Shown here: piece after piece, positions 17,614-26,244 of the stretch
Numbering within the stretch: position 1 is the stretch's first letter
Layout of the letters: every line of letters starts with the position of its first letter
Assembly: GCA_963675935.2 (NCBI GenBank)
Contig: OY780964.2
Coordinates: 992,001-1,056,000 of the forward strand
Origin: G963675935 sp963675935
GTDB taxonomy: Bacteria > Planctomycetota > Planctomycetia > Pirellulales > Thermoguttaceae
Length of the DNA: 64,000 nt
Direction: 5' to 3'
Program-made: the position numbers and the translations under genes
The notes under the pieces: generated by a model
What the model was told of the DNA's origin: nothing
Seen by the model: only the letters and a program-made list of their open reading frames with translations
Database searches by the model: none

Positions 17614-19032
17614 TCACTGTAGGAGGCGACTCCTGTCGCCGATTGCCTGAGATTCCAACAAAATTCGGCGACGGGAGTCGCCTCCTACAATTTTTGGCCG
17701 GCTCGCGACGCCGTACCAAAGACCGATCAGCCCCAGCAGCACGGCCATCGTGAGAAACATCGTCGGATAGGCCGGCAGCCCGATCCAGGGACTGAAGTTC
17801 AGAATTGCCCCGGCCGATGGGGAGCCGACCAGCAGGCCCAAGTCCCACATGGCCAACATCAAAACGGTGGCCAGCCCGCGATTCTGCGGCGGAAACGCGA
17901 CGCTGCCTGCCGCCACGACGGCGGGAAACAAGATGGCGTGCGAGCAGCCCATCGCGATGGCCGGCGCCAGGAGTTGCCACTCCGCATGGACCGGCAGGAA
18001 CAGTGCGAGGCTCGCGGCCATGCCGGTCATGCCCAGCAGGATGATCCGCCGGGGGCCAAACCGCTCGGTCCAGCGGCGCGTCAGCACCCGGGTTAAAATG
18101 GCCGCGACAGCGTAGACCAAAAAGAACACGCCGATCCGCGGGATGCCGAGTTCGGCGGCGTAGGTTCGCAAAAAAGTGCCCGGCAGCCCGAGACCGACGC
18201 CCATCGCTACGCCGACAACCAGGATCATGCCGGGATTGTGACGCCGCAAGAGCGACCAGAGGGAAGGAGAAGGGGGAAGGAAAGCCGCTTGAGGCTTCGC
18301 TGGGGATTTTGAATCTCCGACAGCCCTCACCCCCGGCCCCTCTCCCGCAAGCGGGAGAGGGGAGAATTCTTCTTTCCGCGTGGCCGCCCAAGCGAAGGGC
18401 GTGGCGGCGAGGGCCAACAATCCGGCGGCGACGAACATCTCGACGACCTGTGGCCGTTCGACCGAGATCGAGCCGAGCAGGGCGTCGCCCAACAGGGTGC
18501 CGATCACGGTGCCGATGAAACCGGCGGTGCCCAACATGCCGACCATTTCGGCGAGCCTAGCGTTTGACACCCGGCCGGAGACGAACGTCATCGAGGCGCC
18601 GTTGACGCCGGCCAGCGCGCAGCAGTAAGAAACTCGCAGCAGATAAATGGCCATTCCGGCGTGGCTTCCCACTGCGAGATGGGCGAAGCAGGTGACGACG
18701 AACAGCGCCAGCGAGCCGAGCCACAGCGGTCGGGCGCCGTAGCGATCGATCCACGTGCCCAGGGCCATGCGCATGAAAAAGCTGCCGACCATGCCCATGC
18801 CCACGATCCAGCCGAGATGATACTCGGTTCCGCCCAGGAGGGTGACGAAATCGGCGTAGCGAAACAGCAGGCCGACGGCCGACAACAGCAGCACGTTCGA
18901 CAGATAAGCGAATCGGAACGGCTGGCCGTAGGCATCGGACTGTGGCGGCGCAGTCTGAGCCGGTTGGATTGTCGGGCGCGGTCGATGCCGGCGGCGCGGC
19001 GGGCGGAGTGTGGCGTTGGCCGAGGGGGTCAT
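17614..19032 (-). CDS. MFS transporter with in-frame repeat insert and repeat-derived tail
   Basis: A 12-helix major facilitator: helices are visible throughout (e.g. NVLLLSAVGLLF, GWIVGMGMVGSFFMRMALGTWIDRYGARPLWLG, the usual helix 2-3 GxxxDRxGxRP loop, repeated in the second half as LTRRWTERFGPRRIILLG). Substrate is unknown. Two oddities appear. The central cytoplasmic loop contains SPLPLAGEGPGVRAVGDS (about residues 224-241), encoded by a palindrome. The last 20 or so residues (RRRILLESQAIGDRSRLLQ) are read from a family E repeat, so the original stop has been replaced. Confidence 0.88.
   Translation of the reverse strand: MTPSANATLRPPRRRHRPRPTIQPAQTAPPQSDAYGQPFRFAYLSNVLLLSAVGLLFRYADFVTLLGGTEYHLGWIVGMGMVGSFFMRMALGTWIDRYGARPLWLGSLALFVVTCFAHLAVGSHAGMAIYLLRVSYCCALAGVNGASMTFVSGRVSNARLAEMVGMLGTAGFIGTVIGTLLGDALLGSISVERPQVVEMFVAAGLLALAATPFAWAATRKEEFSPLPLAGEGPGVRAVGDSKSPAKPQAAFLPPSPSLWSLLRRHNPGMILVVGVAMGVGLGLPGTFLRTYAAELGIPRIGVFFLVYAVAAILTRVLTRRWTERFGPRRIILLGMTGMAASLALFLPVHAEWQLLAPAIAMGCSHAILFPAVVAAGSVAFPPQNRGLATVLMLAMWDLGLLVGSPSAGAILNFSPWIGLPAYPTMFLTMAVLLGLIGLWYGVASRPKIVGGDSRRRILLESQAIGDRSRLLQ
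17619..17689. repeat. Palindromic repeat family E (TGTAGGAGGCGACTCCTGTC...)
   Basis: Arms TGTAGGAGGCGACTCC / GGAGTCGCCTCCTACA around CTGTCGCCGATTGCC...GGCGACG. It overlaps the 3' end of the MFS gene. A half copy is at about 5150-5173. Confidence 0.88.
18321..18364. repeat. In-frame palindrome (CCCCTCTCCCGCAAGCGGGAGAGGGG type)
   Basis: Hairpin CCTCTCCCGC AA GCGGGAGAGG preceded by CAGCCCTCACCCCCGGC. On the minus strand it encodes SPLPLAGEGPGVRAV inside the MFS protein. A related copy lies inside the transposase gene at 61258-61303. Confidence 0.88.
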
Positions 19033-19050
19033 GGAGAGGGCAACGCGGAT

Positions 19051-19290
19051 TTATCGCGATTCTTTTATCAGGCCAAGCGATTGTCGCACTTGCTCAGGCG
19101 ATGACCTTGGGCCTGCGTTGAGTTCCGGCTGTTGTTCAATCACGGTCACTTTCAGCTTTATCTGGCCGTTGGGAAGATGTTCCATGAAAACCTCGACCTC
19201 TTGGCCGTCGGGCACGTCGAGCGATTCGCTCAATACAGCCGTGTTGCCGCGCATGACGCCACTCAATTCTCTACTCATGGCTTTGTTCAT
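19051..19290 (-). CDS. Small protein, DUF104/AF2212-like
   Basis: A strong GGAGGAAG lies just before the ATG at 19290, giving 79 residues. The core GNTAVLSESLDVPDGQEVEVFMEH resembles the beta-strand pattern of DUF104/AF2212-type small proteins (some are antitoxins, with a ..LPxGxxVxV.. motif). No toxin gene is adjacent: the neighbours are the MFS gene and a repeat of family F. Assignment is tentative. Confidence 0.6.
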   Translation of the reverse strand: MNKAMSRELSGVMRGNTAVLSESLDVPDGQEVEVFMEHLPNGQIKLKVTVIEQQPELNAGPRSSPEQVRQSLGLIKESR

Positions 19291-19327
19291 GGCTTCCTCC
19301 CCCCGAAAAACGACATTCGGCCCAAAA

Positions 19328-19384
19328 GTAGAACGGAATTCATTCCGTTCCACCCCCGACTGAACGGAATGAATTCCGCTCCAC
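19328..19384. repeat. Palindromic repeat family F (GTAGAACGGAATTCATTCCG...)
   Basis: Arms GTAGAACGGAATTCATTCCG and GAACGGAATGAATTCCGCTC. Further copies at 26842-26905 and a half copy at 30039-30062. Confidence 0.88.
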
Positions 19385-19436
19385 GCGGCTATTCCATTCT
19401 ACACAATCCGGCAGCTATTTGCTAGAATCCCAAAAT

Positions 19437-20174
19437 ATGCCCATGATCGACAAAACCCTCGTCACGGTGGCCACGTTCAACGAAATGGAAAATCTGCCCC
19501 GGCTGGTCGAGGAGATTTTCCGCTTCGCCCCCGAGGCCGACATCCTGGTGATCGACGACAACTCGCCCGACGGCACCGGCCGCTGGTGCGACGAGCGCCG
19601 GATCGACGAACCGCGGCTCGCGTGTCTCCACCGCTCGGGCAAGCTGGGCCTCGGCACGGCCACCATCGCCGGAATGCGCTACGCCATCGAACACGGCTAC
19701 CGCATCATGCTGAACATGGACGCCGACTTCAGCCATCCGCCAAAATATCTCCCGGCGCTGCTGGCCGGCATGGAACCTTCGACCGGTCAGCCGGTGGATG
19801 TGATGATCGGCTCGCGTTACGTGCCGGGCGGCGGCGTCGAGGGCTGGCCGCTCAAACGGCAACTGATGAGCCGGGCGGTCAATCTCTACGCCCGAGTGCT
19901 GCTGGGTCTGCCGGCGAAGGATTGCAGCGGGGCGTTCCGCTGTTATCGCACGGCCACGCTGGCCAAGCTCGATTTCGACGCCGTGCGGAGCCGGGGCTAT
20001 TCCTTCCAGGAAGAAATCCTTTGGCGGCTAAAGCTCGTCGGCGCAAGGTTCGCCGAAACGCCGATCACGTTCGTCGATCGGCAGCGGGGCGTATCGAAGA
20101 TCGACTCGGGCGAAGCCGCCGCGGCGCTGCGCATCCTCTTCTCGCTCGGCGTGCGAAACTGGCTGCGATGGTAA
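19437..20174 (+). CDS. Polyprenol-phosphate mannosyltransferase-like GT2 glycosyltransferase
   Basis: A GT-A family 2 enzyme resembling dolichol-phosphate mannose synthase: VTVATFNEMENLPRLVEEI at the N-terminus, DILVIDDNSPDGTG, the Mg/NDP-sugar DxD in MLNMDADFSHPPKYLP, a GSRYVPGGGVEGWPLKRQLMSR block and KDCSGAFRCYR. It transfers a sugar from GDP- or UDP-sugar to a lipid phosphate at the membrane, feeding cell-surface glycosylation. There is no C-terminal membrane domain (245 residues). The start is one of two ATGs, 19437 or 19443. Confidence 0.9.
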   Translation: MPMIDKTLVTVATFNEMENLPRLVEEIFRFAPEADILVIDDNSPDGTGRWCDERRIDEPRLACLHRSGKLGLGTATIAGMRYAIEHGYRIMLNMDADFSHPPKYLPALLAGMEPSTGQPVDVMIGSRYVPGGGVEGWPLKRQLMSRAVNLYARVLLGLPAKDCSGAFRCYRTATLAKLDFDAVRSRGYSFQEEILWRLKLVGARFAETPITFVDRQRGVSKIDSGEAAAALRILFSLGVRNWLRW

Positions 20175-20204
20175 AGAGCGTTCCGATTTATTGCCGGGCG
20201 CATC

Positions 20205-20282
20205 GTTTAGCCGGCGAACTTGTTCGCCGCGGATGTTCGGCAATTCCTGCCAAAACGCGGCGAGCAAGCTCGCCGGCTAAAC
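20205..20282. repeat. Palindromic repeat family A
   Basis: Arms GTTTAGCCGGCGAACTTGTT and GAGCAAGCTCGCCGGCTAAAC-type. The loop differs from the 6813 copy. The rest of the 20175-20496 gap shows no gene. Confidence 0.9.
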
Positions 20283-20496
20283 GACATTGCAATGCTTTCC
20301 AGATGGTCAATATCACGCCCGCCACCCCTCCGATGGCGATTCGCCCGGTGGCATTCTTCGCAACTCGATGTTATCATGGAGATTATACTTCGCGCGGCAT
20401 GAAGCGATCCCCCTTTTCACCCTCTTGGAAAATGTGTCGTTTCCGGCCGCGCAAGGTAAAAGACATCGTGTCGCCCCTCCCGGGAACGGAACGAGC

Positions 20497-22032
20497 ATGG
20501 CCAAGCCGTTGAAAGTAGATGATTTTCTTGACCTCGTGCGCCGCAGCGGGCTGGTCGAGAAGGATCGGCTCAATGCGGTTCTGCTCGATCTGAAACGCGA
20601 GGCCGGCGGACACTCGATCTCCGACACCAAATTCGTCTCCGACCGCCTCGTCGCGGCTAAACTCATCACCGGTTGGCAGGCCGAACGCCTGCTCGAAGGC
20701 CGTTACAAGGGCTTCTTTCTCGGCAAGCACAAACTGCTCGACCACTTGGGCACCGGCGGAATGAGCCGGGTCTATCTGGCCGAACACGTGCTGATGCAAC
20801 GCCGCGTGGCCATCAAGGTGCTGCCCAAGGAACGGGTGAAAGACTCTTCCTACCTCGCCCGATTTCACCGCGAGGCCCAGGCCGCCGCCGCGCTCGATCA
20901 TCGCAACATCGTCCGGGCGTACGACGTCGATAACGACGGCGATCTGCATTACATCGTGATGGAATACATCGAGGGACGCGATCTTCAACACATCGTCGCC
21001 GAAGACGGCCCGTTGGATTATGTCGCCGCGGCCGAGTACACCCGGCAAGCGGCCGAGGGACTTGCCCACGCCCACCAGTCGGGCTTGATCCATCGCGACG
21101 TGAAGCCGGCCAACCTGCTGGTCGACGGGCGCGGCGTGGTCAAAATTCTCGACCTCGGGCTGGCCCGTTTCACCGACGAAGCGAAGACCTCGTTGACCGT
21201 GGCGTTCGACGAAAACGTGTTGGGCACGGCCGATTATCTCGCGCCGGAGCAGGCGTTGAACAGTCACGCGGCCGATCTCCGCGCCGACATCTACAGCCTC
21301 GGCTGTTCGCTGTTCTATCTGTTGACCGGCCATCCGCCGTTCGTGGGCGGCACGCTTCCGCAACGGTTGATGATGCACCAGAAGCAGCAGCCGCCGAGCA
21401 TCCTGCTCGATCGGCCCGACGCCCCGCCGGACCTGATCGACATCTGCATGAAGATGATGGAGAAGAAGCCGGAAAATCGCTACCAGTCGGCCGTCGAGGT
21501 GGCCCACGCCTTGGCCGGGTGGCTCGTGGCGCACGGTCAAACGGTGGCGTCCGACAGCGGCGGGTTGTCGTCGGGGCGCTTGGCCGTGGCGGGAGCGGAA
21601 TTGTCGCAAGGACACAAGGAGGCCGCTGTTCACACGACAGTTGCAAAACGTGTTCCACCTGGAATGCCACCACTTCCAGCCCACGCCCCCTCGATGTCCG
21701 ACACTTCGCCGGGTTCCGAAAATTCAACCCGGAAGGATTCGGGGGTGGGGCGAGCCGCGATGGGCAGCAGCGGCGGTTCGAGCGCAACAGGCAAAAAACG
21801 CTTGCCCGTGGCACGGCCGCTCGACGAAGACTCGGCCACGGAATTCGTTCTCGACGATGCGGGGCCGACGCCCATCGCGCTCTGGAAAGACCGGGCATCG
21901 CTCAAGGAAGGCGAACTCAACGCCTATCTCGCCCGACGGAAAAGCACACCCAAGTGGCTATGGCTGGTCGTGGTGGGCGGGGTTATCTTCGCGGGCATTT
22001 TGCTGGCGGTCGCGTGGCAGATGGCGCGGTAA
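20497..22032 (+). CDS. Serine/threonine protein kinase, C-terminal membrane anchor
   Basis: An N-terminal helical domain of about 70 residues (LKVDDFLDLVRRSGLVEKDRL, common before planctomycete kinases) precedes the kinase domain: GTGGMSRVYLAEH (P-loop), VAIKVLP (Lys), HRDVKPANLL (catalytic loop), DLGLARF in place of DFG, and YLAPEQA / DIYSLGCSLFYLLTG. A Ser/Gly-rich linker leads to one transmembrane helix near the C-terminus (WLWLVVVGGVIFAGILLAVAW), so the kinase faces the cytoplasm. The start at 20497 is chosen because the longer frame upstream reads through repeat sequence. Confidence 0.92.
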   Translation: MAKPLKVDDFLDLVRRSGLVEKDRLNAVLLDLKREAGGHSISDTKFVSDRLVAAKLITGWQAERLLEGRYKGFFLGKHKLLDHLGTGGMSRVYLAEHVLMQRRVAIKVLPKERVKDSSYLARFHREAQAAAALDHRNIVRAYDVDNDGDLHYIVMEYIEGRDLQHIVAEDGPLDYVAAAEYTRQAAEGLAHAHQSGLIHRDVKPANLLVDGRGVVKILDLGLARFTDEAKTSLTVAFDENVLGTADYLAPEQALNSHAADLRADIYSLGCSLFYLLTGHPPFVGGTLPQRLMMHQKQQPPSILLDRPDAPPDLIDICMKMMEKKPENRYQSAVEVAHALAGWLVAHGQTVASDSGGLSSGRLAVAGAELSQGHKEAAVHTTVAKRVPPGMPPLPAHAPSMSDTSPGSENSTRKDSGVGRAAMGSSGGSSATGKKRLPVARPLDEDSATEFVLDDAGPTPIALWKDRASLKEGELNAYLARRKSTPKWLWLVVVGGVIFAGILLAVAWQMAR

Positions 22033-22049
22033 GTCGCATTTTTATCACC

Positions 22050-22128
22050 GTTTAGCCGGCGAACTTGTTTGCCGCGTTTTTTGCGGGATTCATCGTCCTT
22101 TCGCGGCGAACAAGTTCGCCGGCTAAAC
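22050..22128. repeat. Palindromic repeat family A
   Basis: Arms GTTTAGCCGGCGAACTTGTT / GAACAAGTTCGCCGGCTAAAC with a loop of about 38 bp. It starts 18 bp after the kinase stop codon and could serve as a transcript end. Confidence 0.9.
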
Positions 22129-22314
22129 GGGTTCATGCGACATTACTTTTTTTGGGGCATTGCCTGTCGGCCAATTTCCGTCTGGAATTTAGGCAAGACA
22201 GGCAAGTTTTTTGCTCAACCACCTAGATTGTCAGATTTCTCTTCCTTTCCGCCGATTCACAATGGATGTATTAGGGCGCCTATTTTCCTTCAGCTTAGCT
22301 TAGGGGGACACGTT

Positions 22315-23400
22315 ATGAAGACGTTTGTGCGACATGCGATGACACTGCTGACCGCTTTTGCCGCGTGTCAGGCAGGACTCGCAATGGCCGAGGACTACTA
22401 CTGGGTCGGCAGCGGCGACAAACCGGCGGCCTCGGCGAGCGACCAGAAGGTCGCGGCGCCGGCGCAACAGGCTTGCGCGGCTTGCGATCCGGCATGTGCC
22501 AGTGACTCATGCGACCTTGGCAACGCCTGTTGCGAACGAGATCCCTTGCTTGCCATCAACGGCTTCGTGGGATTCGATTCGTTCAAGGGCATCAGCGATT
22601 TTGCTCTCCAGAGCAATTTTGGAGCCGTTGCCGGGTTCAACGCCTCCGTGCCGCTGTTCAGCCTTGCCGAACGCGGTTTCGGATGGCAGGTCGGCGTCAG
22701 CCACGGAGTGTATGACTGGGATGGCCGCGTCGGTCTCAACGACGGAAGCGGACAACAGCAGACCTTCGTGACCACGGGCTTCTTCCGCAAGGCCGCCGTG
22801 GGCGAGAAGCTCAGCTTCGGCTTGGTCTACGACTGGATGTTCAACGAGAACTGGGGCGTGGCCTCCACGTCGCCGACGTTGGGCCAATGGCGCGGCCAGG
22901 TCGAGTATGCCGTGAGCGAAAGCAACTCCTTCGGTCTTCGCGGCGCTCTGCGCGACAACACCGCAAGGGAAGGCGTTGAGGCTACTTTCGATGATACCGA
23001 AATCGCCGCCCTGATCAGCAATCGCGCGATCAGCCACGCCGAATTCTTCTGGCACCACCAGTTCGAGTCGAAGGCCGACAGCTTCTTGTGGATCGGCGGA
23101 ACTCAGGACGACCGCCTCAATGAAGATGAAAGCCTTTGCAACATCGTCTTGGGCGCCAGCATCGAAGCCCCGTTGTCGGAACGGCTCGCCCTGTATGGGG
23201 CCGGCGAATATCTGCATCCGACCAGCACGGCCGGCGTTGTCGGCTCCGTGGAAGAAGGCTTCAACGTCAGCGCCGGTATCGTTTGGTACTTCGGCTGCCA
23301 CGCCAAGGATCGTTCGATCCATGGCACGTACGGCCCGTACATGCCGGTTGCCAACAACAGCACCTTCCTGGTCGATCAGAGCATCTATGTGGCTCCGTGA
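22315..23400 (+). CDS. Predicted outer-membrane beta-barrel protein (DUF6666-like)
   Basis: TTAGGGGG lies just before the ATG at 22315 and residues 1-25 form a signal peptide ending AMA. A Cys-rich region follows (CAACDPACASDSCDLGNACC, about residues 57-76). The remainder alternates short amphipathic strands with turns (FGWQVGVSHGVYDWDGRVG, LSFGLVYDWMFNENWGVAS, SFGLRGALRDN), the pattern of a transmembrane beta-barrel. I think it belongs to a planctomycete family named DUF6666, from memory and with moderate confidence. Function unknown. Confidence 0.7.
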   Translation: MKTFVRHAMTLLTAFAACQAGLAMAEDYYWVGSGDKPAASASDQKVAAPAQQACAACDPACASDSCDLGNACCERDPLLAINGFVGFDSFKGISDFALQSNFGAVAGFNASVPLFSLAERGFGWQVGVSHGVYDWDGRVGLNDGSGQQQTFVTTGFFRKAAVGEKLSFGLVYDWMFNENWGVASTSPTLGQWRGQVEYAVSESNSFGLRGALRDNTAREGVEATFDDTEIAALISNRAISHAEFFWHHQFESKADSFLWIGGTQDDRLNEDESLCNIVLGASIEAPLSERLALYGAGEYLHPTSTAGVVGSVEEGFNVSAGIVWYFGCHAKDRSIHGTYGPYMPVANNSTFLVDQSIYVAP

Positions 23401-23527
23401 TCCCAAGCCAGACAGCGACCTGTTGAAAGCTTGAAAAATCACACGGGGCGGCAGTGTTCTTCGCACTGCCGCCCCGAAGTGTTTTCTTGAGGTTAGGCGT
23501 CGCATCAAATTAAGTTGCCAAAATGCC

Positions 23528-23586
23528 GTAGGACGGATTTCCAAATCCATCCCGAAAACCAGGACGGATTCAGAAATCCGTCCTAC
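23528..23586. repeat. Palindromic repeat family C
   Basis: Second copy of the GTAGGACGGATTTCC palindrome (first at 8342), between two convergent genes, with several arm mismatches. Confidence 0.87.
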
Positions 23587-23619
23587 GTCTCATTGCGCAA
23601 ATTGTTCTGTTACGAGTCC

Positions 23620-24603
23620 CTACGTCAGTCCCTCGTCCGGCTTGCTCGGTTTCACCGCGATCGACGCGACGATCGAGATCGCAAGCAACGCGCCGATCAC
23701 TGCCAGTGACACCCACACCGGCATCGGCTTGATGCCCTGGAGTTCCATCCAATACTCGGCCAGCATCTTCAGCCCGACAAAACCCAGGATCGCGGCCAAG
23801 CCGTAATGCAAGAAGCGGAAGACATCGACCATGCCGGCCAGCAGAAAATAGAGCGCCCGAAGTCCCAAGATGGCGAATACATTCGAGGCGAACGCGAGAA
23901 ATGTGATTTTCGCCGGCGTGAAGAGCGTTTTGGGAATCACTCCGATCACCGCCGGCACGCTATCGACGGCGAAAAGCACGTCGGTGCTTTCAACGACCAG
24001 AAGCACCAGGAACAAGGGCGTGACGCGGAACAAGCCGTTTTCGCGGGTGAAAAAGTCGTGCCCATACTCCTCGTGCCCGCCGCGCGACACCGGCAGCCAG
24101 CGGCGGCCGAGTTTCAGCACGATATTGTTTTCCGGGTTGACTTCCGCCTCGCTGTGCCGGACGAGTTTGTAGGCCGTGTAGATCAAAAACAGGCCGAAGA
24201 CGACCATGATCCAGTTGAAGAGGTGGATCAATTCGACGCCGGCGAGGATAAACGCCAGCCGCATTCCGACGGCGCCCAAAATGCCCCAAAACAGCACTCG
24301 GTATTGATATTTCAGCGGCACGGCGAAGAAGCGGAAAATCACCACGAACACGAAGATGTTGTCCATCGACAACGCTTTTTCCATCAGAAACGCCGCGAGA
24401 AACGTCTGGCCGGTGAGCGCGCCGTCGTACCACCAAAGCACGGCGTTGAAGGCCAGCCCCGTGCTGATCCAAAAGGCGCTCCACCCGGCCGACTCCCACA
24501 GCGACGGTTCGTGGTCGTGCCGATGGAACACCAACAGGTCGAGCGAGAGCAGAACGATGACCAGCGCGGCGAATCCGCCCCAGTGCCAAAGTGCAATTTC
24601 CAT
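23620..24603 (-). CDS. TerC/Alx family integral membrane protein
   Basis: A 327-residue protein with about nine hydrophobic helices and the acidic intramembrane motifs of TerC/Alx: EKALSMDNIFVFVVIF and VVESTDVLFAVDSVPAVIGV. The family exports Mn2+ (Alx/MeeF/MeeY) and protects metalloenzymes secreted across the membrane. The ATG at 24603 (MEIALWHWGG) directly follows a family H repeat. I see no yybP-ykoY riboswitch in the short upstream region, which is filled by repeats. Confidence 0.92.
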   Translation of the reverse strand: MEIALWHWGGFAALVIVLLSLDLLVFHRHDHEPSLWESAGWSAFWISTGLAFNAVLWWYDGALTGQTFLAAFLMEKALSMDNIFVFVVIFRFFAVPLKYQYRVLFWGILGAVGMRLAFILAGVELIHLFNWIMVVFGLFLIYTAYKLVRHSEAEVNPENNIVLKLGRRWLPVSRGGHEEYGHDFFTRENGLFRVTPLFLVLLVVESTDVLFAVDSVPAVIGVIPKTLFTPAKITFLAFASNVFAILGLRALYFLLAGMVDVFRFLHYGLAAILGFVGLKMLAEYWMELQGIKPMPVWVSLAVIGALLAISIVASIAVKPSKPDEGLT

Positions 24604-24613
24604 GATATTAAAT

Positions 24614-24718
24614 TGGGGCTTGGGACTTAGGGCTTGGAACGAAGTCCCAAGACCCAAGTCCTAAGACCCATTCCCATTGGTTGCGGCTCTGCCGCGTTAT
24701 GCTAAAGCATAACCTACG
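24614..24718. repeat. Family H (GGGCTTGGGACTTAGGGCTT) palindrome plus TTATGCTAAAGCATAACC hairpin
   Basis: The arms of alternating GGCTTGG/GGACTTAGG and complements span 24614-24670. Then TTGGTTGCGGCTCTGCCGCG and GTTATGCTAAAGCATAACC (24678-24718) form the reverse complement of the 10940-10980 sequence. Confidence 0.82.
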
Positions 24719-24727
24719 ACCTACGCA

Positions 24728-25702
24728 CTAATAATTCGGCGTCGGCGGGCGGTAGCTGTCCAGGTCGATCGAGCGGAACCACTCGATCGTTCGGCCAAGC
24801 CCCTCGCGAAGCAAAACCGTCGGCCGCCAGGCGAGCCGCTTTTCGGCCAACGCGATGTCCGGTCGGCGACGCGAGGGATCGTCGGACGGAAGCGGCCGAT
24901 GGATCAATTTCGACGACGAACCGGTCAGTTCCACCACCAGCTTGGCAAGTTCCAGCATGGTATGTTCCTCGGGATTTCCGAGGTTGACCGGCCCAACAAG
25001 ATCGTCAGGCCCGTTCATCAGCCGAACCAGCCCGTCGATCAGATCGTCGCGGTAGCAGAACGAGCGGGTGTGCGAGCCGTCACCGAAGATGGTGATGTCT
25101 CGGCCGGAAATCGCCTGGACGATGAAGTTCGAGACCACGCGGCCGTCGAAGGGGTGCATTCCCGGCCCGTAGGTGTTGAAGATTCGGGCGATGCGGATTT
25201 TCACGCGATTCTGCCGGTGATAATCGGTGAAGAGGGCCTCGGCCGCCCGCTTGCCCTCGTCGTAGCACGCCCGCAGCCCAATCGGGTTCACCACGCCGCG
25301 ATACGACTCGGGCTGGGGATGAACCTCGGGATCACCGTAGACCTCGCTAGTCGAGGCTTGCAGGGCCTTCGCCCCGCAGCGTTTGGCCATGCCCAAGATG
25401 TTGATCGCCCCCATCACCGAGGTTTTCATCGTCTTGATGGGATTGAACTGGTAGTGGCCCGGCGCGGCGGGACAGGCCAGATTGTAGATTTCGTCGACTT
25501 CCAGGAAGATCGGCAATGTCACGTCGTGGCGGATTAGCTCGAAGTTCGGACGATCCAAGAGGTGGGCGACGTTCGACTTCTGGCTGGTGAAGAAGTTGTC
25601 GAGGCAGATAACGTCGTGCCCCTGTTCGAGCAACCGCTCGCACAGATGGGCGCCGAGAAATCCGGCGCCGCCGGTGACCAGTATCCGCTTGATCGACGCC
25701 AC
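24728..25702 (-). CDS. UDP-glucuronic acid decarboxylase / NAD-dependent SDR epimerase
   Basis: The extended SDR pattern of UXS enzymes: RILVTGGAGFLGAHL (NAD-binding), LDNFFTSQKSNVAHLL, NLACPAAPGHYQFNPIKT, and RIFNTYGPGMHPFDGRVVSNF. The usual YDEGKRAAE catalytic motif (Tyr-x3-Lys) appears as CYDEGKRAAEAL. It makes UDP-xylose from UDP-glucuronate for cell-surface polysaccharides. The start is taken as GTG at 25702, since the frame upstream is made of a family D repeat; a TTG a few codons earlier is possible. Confidence 0.9.
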   Translation of the reverse strand: MASIKRILVTGGAGFLGAHLCERLLEQGHDVICLDNFFTSQKSNVAHLLDRPNFELIRHDVTLPIFLEVDEIYNLACPAAPGHYQFNPIKTMKTSVMGAINILGMAKRCGAKALQASTSEVYGDPEVHPQPESYRGVVNPIGLRACYDEGKRAAEALFTDYHRQNRVKIRIARIFNTYGPGMHPFDGRVVSNFIVQAISGRDITIFGDGSHTRSFCYRDDLIDGLVRLMNGPDDLVGPVNLGNPEEHTMLELAKLVVELTGSSSKLIHRPLPSDDPSRRRPDIALAEKRLAWRPTVLLREGLGRTIEWFRSIDLDSYRPPTPNY

Positions 25703-25753
25703 CTGTTCGACTTTCGCTGAGGACTTGAGAATCGACAACCGTCGTAATTGACC

Positions 25754-25820
25754 GTCATCCTGAGCGTAGCGAAGGATCTGGCCGGAACGCACGAAGATCC
25801 TTCGCTGCGCTCAGGATGAC
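25754..25820. repeat. Palindromic repeat family D
   Basis: Arms GTCATCCTGAGCGTAGCGAA / TTCGCTGCGCTCAGGATGAC. It sits in the 135-bp gap between rpsI and the UDP-glucuronate decarboxylase gene. Confidence 0.88.
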
Positions 25821-25837
25821 AGATATTGATTCGCCGA

Positions 25838-26239
25838 TTAACGCTTCGAGAACTGCGTCCCACGCCGTGCGCCGCGGAGACCGTACTTCTTGCGTTCCTT
25901 CATCCGACCGTCGCGGGTCAGGCAACCGGTGTCGCGCAAACTGACGGCCAATTGCTCGTCAACCTTTTTCAAGGCGCGGGCGATGCCGAGCTTGCAGGCG
26001 TCGGCCTGACCGGTGATTCCGCCGCCGTCAACGCGGACGACTACGTCGAACTCGCCGCGTTTGCCGGTTTGCTCGAGCGGGGCCACCACGGCGTTTCGCT
26101 GCCGCACGTTGCGGAAGTACTCTTCCAACTCCCGGCTGTTGATCTGGATTTTGCCCGCGCCAGGGCGGATGCGCACCCGCGCCACGGAACTCTTCCGCCT
26201 GCCCGTACCGAGAATATCGTTGCTCTTGACTACTGCCAT
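25838..26239 (-). CDS. rpsI: Ribosomal protein S9
   Basis: 133 residues with the S9 signature GTGRRKSSVARVRI at the N-terminus, GGGITGQADACKLGIARAL, and the conserved basic tail RMKERKKYGLRGARRGTQFSKR that reaches the P-site tRNA. It lies 5 bp downstream of rplM, the near-universal L13-S9 operon order. Confidence 0.98.
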   Translation of the reverse strand: MAVVKSNDILGTGRRKSSVARVRIRPGAGKIQINSRELEEYFRNVRQRNAVVAPLEQTGKRGEFDVVVRVDGGGITGQADACKLGIARALKKVDEQLAVSLRDTGCLTRDGRMKERKKYGLRGARRGTQFSKR

Positions 26240-26244
26240 CGAGG

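Noticed and set aside
19051..19290. Complete toxin-antitoxin pair
   Set aside because: Only one small gene is present; no PIN or other toxin neighbour.
20383..21684. Minus-strand 433-codon open frame
   Set aside because: Antisense to the Ser/Thr kinase with composition bias typical of shadow frames.
24604..24727. yybP-ykoY Mn riboswitch upstream of terC
   Set aside because: The upstream region is repeat sequence of families H and GTTATGC; no riboswitch core is recognisable.
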